Below, one piece after another: positions 57,801-64,000 of a stretch of DNA of 64,000 nt. The notes under the pieces were generated by a model that was not told the DNA's origin, did no database searches, and saw nothing but the letters and a program-made list of their open reading frames with translations. The translations under genes were made by a program, and so were the position numbers. Source of the DNA: Bathymodiolus brooksi (Eukaryota; Mollusca; Bivalvia; Mytilida; Modiolidae); the NCBI GenBank assembly GCA_963680875.1, contig OY804585.1, positions 23,723,686 to 23,787,685 of the forward strand, in the 5' to 3' direction. The stretch's first letter is position 1, and each line of letters starts with the position of its first letter.

Positions 57801-60800
57801 ACGTAATGTTGACATAACATTGACACTATGTACCCATACATGATCTTAGACGTAATGTTGACATAACATTGACACTATGTACCCATACATATCTTTAGAC
57901 GTAATGCTGACATAACATTGACACTAACGTACCCATACATGACCTTAGACGTAATGTTGACATAACATTGACACTAACGTAACTATACATGATCTTAGAC
58001 GTAATGTTGACATAACATTGACACTATGTACCCATACATGACCTTAGACGTAATGTTGACATAACATTGACACTAACGTAACTATACATGATCTTAGACG
58101 TAATGTTGACATAACATTGACACTATGTACCCATACATATCTTTAGACGTAATGCTGACATAACATTGACACTAACGTACCCATACATGACCTTAGATGT
58201 AATGTTGACATAACATTGACACTATGTACCCATACATGACCTTAGACGTAATGTTGACATAACATTGACACTAACGTAACTATACATGACCTTAGACGTA
58301 ATGTTGACATAACATTGACACTATGTACCCATACATAACCTTAGACGTAATATTGACATAACATTACCACTAACGTACCCATACATGACCTTAGACGTAA
58401 TGTTGACATAACATTGACACTATGTACCCATACATATCCTTAGACGTAACGTTGACATAACATTGACACTAACGTACCCATACATGACCTTAGATGTAAT
58501 GTTGACATAACATTGACACTATGTACCCGTACATGACCTTAGACGTAACGTTGACATAACATTGACACTAACGTACCCATGCATGACCTTAGACGTAACG
58601 TTGACATAACATTGACACTATGTACCCATACATAACCTTAGACGTAATATTGACATTACATTGACACTATGTACCCATACATATCCTTAGACGTAATGTT
58701 GACATAACATTGACACTATGTACCCATACATGACCTTAGACGTAACGTTGACATAACATTGACACTAACGTAGCCATACATGACCTTAGACGTAATGTTG
58801 ACATAACATTGACACTATGTACCCATGCATGACCTTAGATGTAATGTTGACCTAGCATTGACATTAACGTAGCCATACATGACCTTAGACGTAATGTTGA
58901 CATCACATTGACACTATGTACCCATACATAACCTTAGACGTAATGTTGACATAACATTGACACTATGTACTCATACATAACCTTAGACGTAATGCTGACA
59001 TAACATTGACACTATGTACCCATACATATCCTTAGACGTAACGTTGACATAACATTGACACTAACGTACCCATACATGACCTTAGACGTAATGTTGACAT
59101 AACATTGACACTATGTACCCATACATATCCTTAGACGTAACGTTGACATAACATTGACACTAACGTACCCATACATGACCTTAGATGTAATGTTGACATA
59201 ACATTGACACTATGTACCCATACATGACCTTAGACGTAACGTTGATATAACATTGACACTAACGTACCCATACATGACCTTAGACGTAACGTTGACATAA
59301 CATTGACACTATGTACCCATACATAACCTTAGACGTAATATTGACATCACATTGACACTATGTACCCATACATATCCTTAGACGTAATGTTGACATAACA
59401 TTGACACTATGTACCCATACATGACCTTAGACGTAAGGTTGACATAACATTGACACTATGTACCCATACATGATCTTAGACGTAATGTTGACATAACATT
59501 GACACTATGTACCCATACATATCTTTGGACGTAATGCTGACATAACATTGACACTAACGTACCCATACATGACCTTAGACGTAATGTTGACATAACATTG
59601 ACACTAACGTAACTATACATGATCTTAGACGTAATGTTGACATAACATTGACACTAACGTACCCATACATGACCTTAGACGTAATGTTGACATAACATTG
59701 ACACTATGTACCCATACATGACCTTAGACGTAACGTTGACATAACATTGACACTAACGTACCCATACATGACCTTAGACGTAACGTTGACATAACATTGA
59801 CACTATGTACCCATACATAACCTTAGACGTAATATTGACATTACATTGACACTATGTACCCATACATATCCTTAGACGTAATGTTGACATGACATTGACA
59901 TTATGTACCCATACATGACCTTAGACGTAATGTTGACATAACATTGACACTATGTACCCATACATGATCTTAGACGTAATGTTGACATAACATTGACACT
60001 ATGTACCCATACATGATCTTAGACGTAATGTTGACATAACATTGACACTATGTACCCATACATATCTTTAGACGTAATGCTGACATAACATTGACACTAA
60101 CGTACCCATACATGACCTTAGACGTAATGTTGACATAACATTGACACTAACGTAACTATACATGATCTTAGACGTAATGTTGACATAACATTGACACTAT
60201 GTACCCATACATGACCTTAGACGTAATGTTGACATAACATTGACACTAACGTAACTATACATGATCTTAGACGTAATGTTGACATAACATTGACACTATG
60301 TACCCATACATATCTTTAGACGTAATGCTGACATAACATTGACACTAACGTACCCATACATGACCTTAGATGTAATGTTGACATAACATTGACATATGTA
60401 CCCATACATGACCTTAGACGTAATGTTGACATAACATTGACACTAACGTAACTATACATGATCTTAGACGTAATGTTGACATAACATTGACACTATGTAC
60501 CCATACATATCTTTAGACGTAATGTTGACATAACATTGACACTAATGTACCCATACATGACCTTAGACGTAATGTTGACATAACATTGACATTAACGTAA
60601 CTATACATAACCTTAGACGTAATGTTGACATAACATTGACATTATGTACCTATACATGACCTTAGACGTAATGTTGACATAACATTGACACTATGTACCC
60701 ATACATGACCTTAGACGTAATGTTGACATAACATTGACACTAACGTAACTATACATGACCTTAGACGTAATGTTGACATAACATTGACACTATGTACCCA

Positions 60801-61137
60801 TACATATCTTTAGACGTAATGTTGACATAACATTGACACTAAAGTACCCATACATATCTTTAGACGTAATGTTGACATAACATTGACACTAACGTACCCA
60901 TACATGACCTTAGACGTAATGTTGTCATAACATTGACATTATGTACCTATACATGACCTTAGACGTAATATTGACATTACATTGACACTAACGTACCCAT
61001 ACATATCTTTTGACGTAATGTTGACATAACATTGACACTAACGTACCCATACATGACGTTAGACGTAATGTTGACATAACATTGACATTATGTACCTAGA
61101 CATGACCTTAGACGTAATGTTGACATAACATTGACAG
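54815..61137 (+). repeat. Giant 49/50-bp satellite array, about 128 copies
   Basis: The unit is 'gaccttagacgtaatgttga', 'cataacattgacactaacgt', 'acccatacat'; a 49-bp variant has 'acactatgtaccc'. Each unit holds AATGTT-GACAT-AACATT, a short hairpin. Marker variants recur at a ~1,975-bp spacing: 'ttgacctagcattgac' at 56872 and 58847, 'acccgtacatg' at 56550 and 58525, 'attaccactaacg' at 56388 and 58363. Later the spacing becomes 2,074 bp because of a two-unit insertion near 59100. No frame stays open. Confidence 0.97.
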
Positions 61138-61140
61138 TGT

Positions 61141-61190
61141 ATTCTAGACTCGCATCGAGTGCACTAAATTAGATATCTACGTTTTTATGC
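61141..61190 (-). repeat. R1 terminal fragment at the satellite border
   Basis: 'tattctagactcgcatcgag' and 'tgcactaaattagatatcta' match the R1 end in minus orientation. The satellite's right edge therefore lies within an R1 copy. Confidence 0.7.
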
Positions 61191-61329
61191 ACGAATCAAT
61201 TGATGGTCCGTTCCTCTCAACCTTCTCATATATCTGGGATTTGTGTTATATCTGAGAGTTTAACGTACTTATATATTACCAATTAATGTAACAGGAGAAT
61301 TATTAATACACACAATTAGCTTTGTAAAT

Positions 61330-61512
61330 TACATAAAGGGTGCATTCGACTCGCAGTCGCAAGTGATAAAGCTTACCAGTTGCTCGATCATGGTCGGTGG
61401 ATCTCTCCGGGTACTCCGGCTTTTTCCACCACTAAAACTGGTCGCCATAATATAGCTGAAATATTGCTGAAAGTGGCGTTAAACACCAAAAATCAATCAA
61501 ATCAATCAATCG
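61330..61512 (+). mobile_element. SINE-A copy with (CAAT)n tail
   Basis: Body 'catggtcggtggatctctcc', 'gggtactccggctttttcca', tail 'gatatagctgaaatattgct'-like, 'gaaagtggcgttaaacacca', then 'atcaatcaatcaatcgc'-type repeats. The tail fixes the polarity of the SINE-A family. Confidence 0.85.
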
Positions 61513-61832
61513 CAAATAGTTTTAGCCATACTTTGTACTATATGTATCTGATTTCTTGTCTCACGTCAATATGTAGATGTAAACAAGCTGCCTGAATTGA
61601 AAAGTGTTTGTGCAATAAACGTAATGATTACCTTGAATTCAAGGTACTTATTATACAAATTACCAAGCATCTGGTCTTAGTTATTGTTTATAGTTTAAAG
61701 GAGAATCATCACACAAATGTATCTAATACAATCATGTCAGTTCTCATATATAACACATACCAAAAGGTTTAAGTATATACAAGTTTAAAACAAAGTACAT
61801 TTAGCTGCCTAGAAAAAAAGGTACTAATACAG

Positions 61833-62060
61833 CATGGATATCTAATTTAGTGCATAAATATATCTGAGACAAGGCAGTGGCGAAAAACTTACCACTGGGC
61901 GGATGACACCATCGGGGACTAATAGTCCACCAGAAGATGTATTGACCCCTTGAGTACACATGTATGCTCAAGGTCATAATATTAATAAGCCAAATAATAC
62001 AAAAGCCTTTTGGAGCAGGTAAACTAAATGTCCTAAACACGATGGCCACATTTATTGGAA
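61833..62060 (+). repeat. R1 copy carrying a ~60-bp insert
   Basis: R1 start 'gatatctaatttagtgcata' and R1 remainder ('gctcaaggtcataatattaa', 'aagccaaataatacaaaagc') are separated by about 61865-61940. The insert holds CAGTGG...CCACTG and 'actaatagtccaccag', similar to 31065-31125. Confidence 0.65.
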
Positions 62061-62499
62061 AAATACTTTCTTTAAATTTCGTATGTTTTGTTTTCAATAT
62101 TTAGCTTGGTTGTTCTTATCGCTATGCTCATAGTACGTTATATGTGTAATACGACACCACTAGAGTAACATAGATTAAATCTGGCAATTATTTATAATTT
62201 CCAGTTCGAAGTATTTGTTTACATGTTTTAAATTGTTTACATGAAACACCATCTTAAGACTATGAATAAAATCTACTAAGACATACATTTAAAGCTGTCA
62301 ACTCAGACATATAATATCTACTGTCATCGTTGGTGGTGGTCAATAGATTCTGTAACAAGAAAAACGTATTATCACATCTAACTATCGGTGTTTTGCATTA
62401 CGATGATTTAATATTACTTCCACTTTTAATAAATACTGATTTTCCGCACAAAAACATTCCGCAAATTTGAATTATTGATATTTGTGATAATCATTTTAT
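62061..62499. other. No gene seen
   Basis: AT-rich; nothing was recognised. Confidence 0.5.
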
Positions 62500-62640
62500 T
62501 CGTGTTGCTCATTCGTTAGTTTTCTGTGTAATGATTAGTAGATCATTGTTTGTCCTTTTCTCCTTATTCATTTAGCCATTGTATTGTCTGTCCTTGGATT
62601 TATGGTTTCTGATTACTTCTTTGGTATCTTACACTGTCAA
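62500..62640 (+). repeat. R2 copy
   Basis: 'attcgtgttgctcattcgtt', 'agatcattgtttgtcctttt', 'gccattgtattgtctgtcct', 'ctttggtatcttacac'. It forms an inverted pair with 62990-63185. Confidence 0.7.
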
Positions 62641-62989
62641 ATAATATTGCTGATCTCCTTTTTTTAATCTTTTAAATATATGTTAAACTAAACATCTCGA
62701 AATGTTTTAAATACATTGATATGCAGTAACCACAAAGATAAAAATATATACCTCATAAACAAGGCTATTGACTGGTCAATGGTCGCTTCTTCGAAAGCAA
62801 TACATTTAACTGAATTATTGACCTGTGACACCATAAGATATTTAATGCCGATGACAATGAAGAATATTATAAAAACAACACACAGTCCTGGTCAACACGC
62901 ATGTATTTTTTCCATAGGCATAGGTCGTAGTTTTTGTTTATGTTCAAAGATTTGAGGTGAGAGGTATATTCGTTTTGTTGATATTGATG

Positions 62990-63185
62990 CAAGAAAGGAT
63001 TGACGATACCAACAGAGTAATCAGAAGCAGTAAGTCGAAGAACAGACATCATAATGGCCAAAAGAAAAAGGACAAACAACGATTTACAAAACACTACACA
63101 TAAAAAACAATGATCGAGAAGCAACACAAACCCCACTAAAATCTGAGGTAAATTCAGGGTCTCCGGACGGCATAGCAGTTCCTGC
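62990..63185 (-). repeat. R2 copy
   Basis: 'gataccaacagagtaatcag', 'cataatggccaaaagaaaaa', 'ccccactaaaatctgaggta' are the reverse complement of an extended R2. The 107-codon minus frame is repeat-derived. Confidence 0.7.
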
Positions 63186-63189
63186 TCCA

Positions 63190-63528
63190 CATATTACACC
63201 CATCATCTTACTGTTAAACGGCATTGTTTAGTCATCATTGGGTTTTTTCTTTCATAATATACGTCTGAACATGCATTTCATGTGCGATAAAACTATTATT
63301 GTATATTAAGTACTCAAGATCCTGGTTACTGTGTAACAGTTTCTTAAATGATGATCATTATTCATTCAAGATGTTCGATAATTTGTACTTTGAAATAAGA
63401 GCAATGTTTACCTTTATTGATAGGGAACGTTTATTAAATCAACCTCATAAACTAGATATGTTAATGTAAACTGGTAATGCATATTTTATGAATGAAATAG
63501 GGTATACGTGAGCAACGACATTCATTTT
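63190..63528. other. No gene seen
   Basis: AT-rich; nothing was recognised. Confidence 0.5.
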
Positions 63529-63537
63529 CCAACACAT

Positions 63538-63886
63538 TCAACCGCATCGGTGGCGTAATGGTTAGCGTGCTCGCCTCGAGTACGGTAGATCGTGGGTACG
63601 AGCCCCGGTCGGGTCAAACCAAAGAATATAAAATTGGTATTTGTTGCTTCTCCGCTAAACACGCACATTAAGGAGAAAGAGCAAAGACTGGTTGGCTCGG
63701 ATTCAGAATAATGTTTCCGAGTGGAGCGACTACCCGCGAACTGTTGTTTCAGTGAGCTAGTACCATTAAAATCTAACTCAGTACAAAGCGGACCTCATCT
63801 TCATCTAATTGAAAATTAACTTGTTCTCGCTATGATATAGTTGAAAAATGGCTGAATTGGCGTTAAACAAAAACCACCCACTCACT
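63538..63886 (+). mobile_element. SINE-B copy with 9-bp target-site duplication
   Basis: The head has 'ggtggcgtaatggttagcgt' (box A) and 'gggtacgagccccggtcggg' (box B with one change, GGTACGAGCCC). The body and shared tail 'ggctgaattggcgttaaaca' follow. CCAACACAT flanks both sides (63529-63537 and 63887-63895). The TSD is exact, suggesting a fairly recent insertion, although the box-B change may weaken transcription (inference). Confidence 0.9.
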
Positions 63887-64000
63887 CCAACACATGCATT
63901 ACTATAGCATGCGATAGTCACAAAAACAGAGCTATTGCACTAATATTGGGGGTATTATCACGGGCAGTATAGGAAATCCTGTGAGGTACAATATTCGTCA

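Overview
The window looks like intergenic or intronic DNA from a marine bivalve mollusc. Mytilidae-like is my best guess; this is inferred from the repeat families, with no marker gene to confirm it. It is AT-rich, with no operons, no rRNA and no free-standing tRNA. Almost all readable protein sequence belongs to transposable elements. The one likely host-gene fragment is a single exon at about 38.57-38.87 kb encoding a signal peptide plus a leucine-rich-repeat N-terminal cap, ending at a good splice donor.

Layout. 0-3.0 kb: a minus-strand Penelope-like reverse transcriptase ORF (590 codons, uninterrupted, 5'-truncated) with its 3' module, which recurs at 14.08-14.40 kb. 3.05-3.25 kb: a TTTCG microsatellite. 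3.46-3.77 kb: a MITE. 5.24-6.64 and 9.33-11.66 kb: two copies of one ~235-bp dispersed repeat (called R1 here), each carrying a large internal minisatellite (37 bp and 25 bp units) grown from a different part of the element. 12-17 kb: SINE remnants, fold-back elements and AT-rich filler. 17.6-22.45 kb: a complete but decayed tyrosine-recombinase retrotransposon of Ngaro/PAT type, with Gag zinc knuckle, RT, RNase H and tyrosine recombinase, bounded by split direct repeats in A1-B1-A2-B2 order. 22.5-38.5 kb: R1 copies, two SINE families, a third dispersed family (R2), a CAGGGG-type MITE and tandem arrays of 33, 54 and 47 bp. The 47-bp array lies inside the head of a SINE. 38.6 kb: the LRR exon. 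40-46 kb: arrays of 52, 22 and 93 bp. 47.9 kb: a 158-bp palindrome. 54.8-61.1 kb: a ~6.3-kb satellite of 49-50 bp units with a ~1,975-bp higher-order period. 61-64 kb: more SINE, R1 and R2 copies, ending with a SINE flanked by a clean 9-bp target-site duplication.

How the parts relate. Tandem arrays make up about a quarter of the window by my boundary estimates. At least three, probably four, of them have one or both borders inside a recognisable dispersed element, so here minisatellites repeatedly arise inside mobile elements. The two SINE families have different heads but share a 3' tail, suggesting a common LINE partner. I see no CRISPR, prokaryotic genes or defence system. Boundaries were read by eye and may be off by several bases, and copy numbers are length divided by unit.
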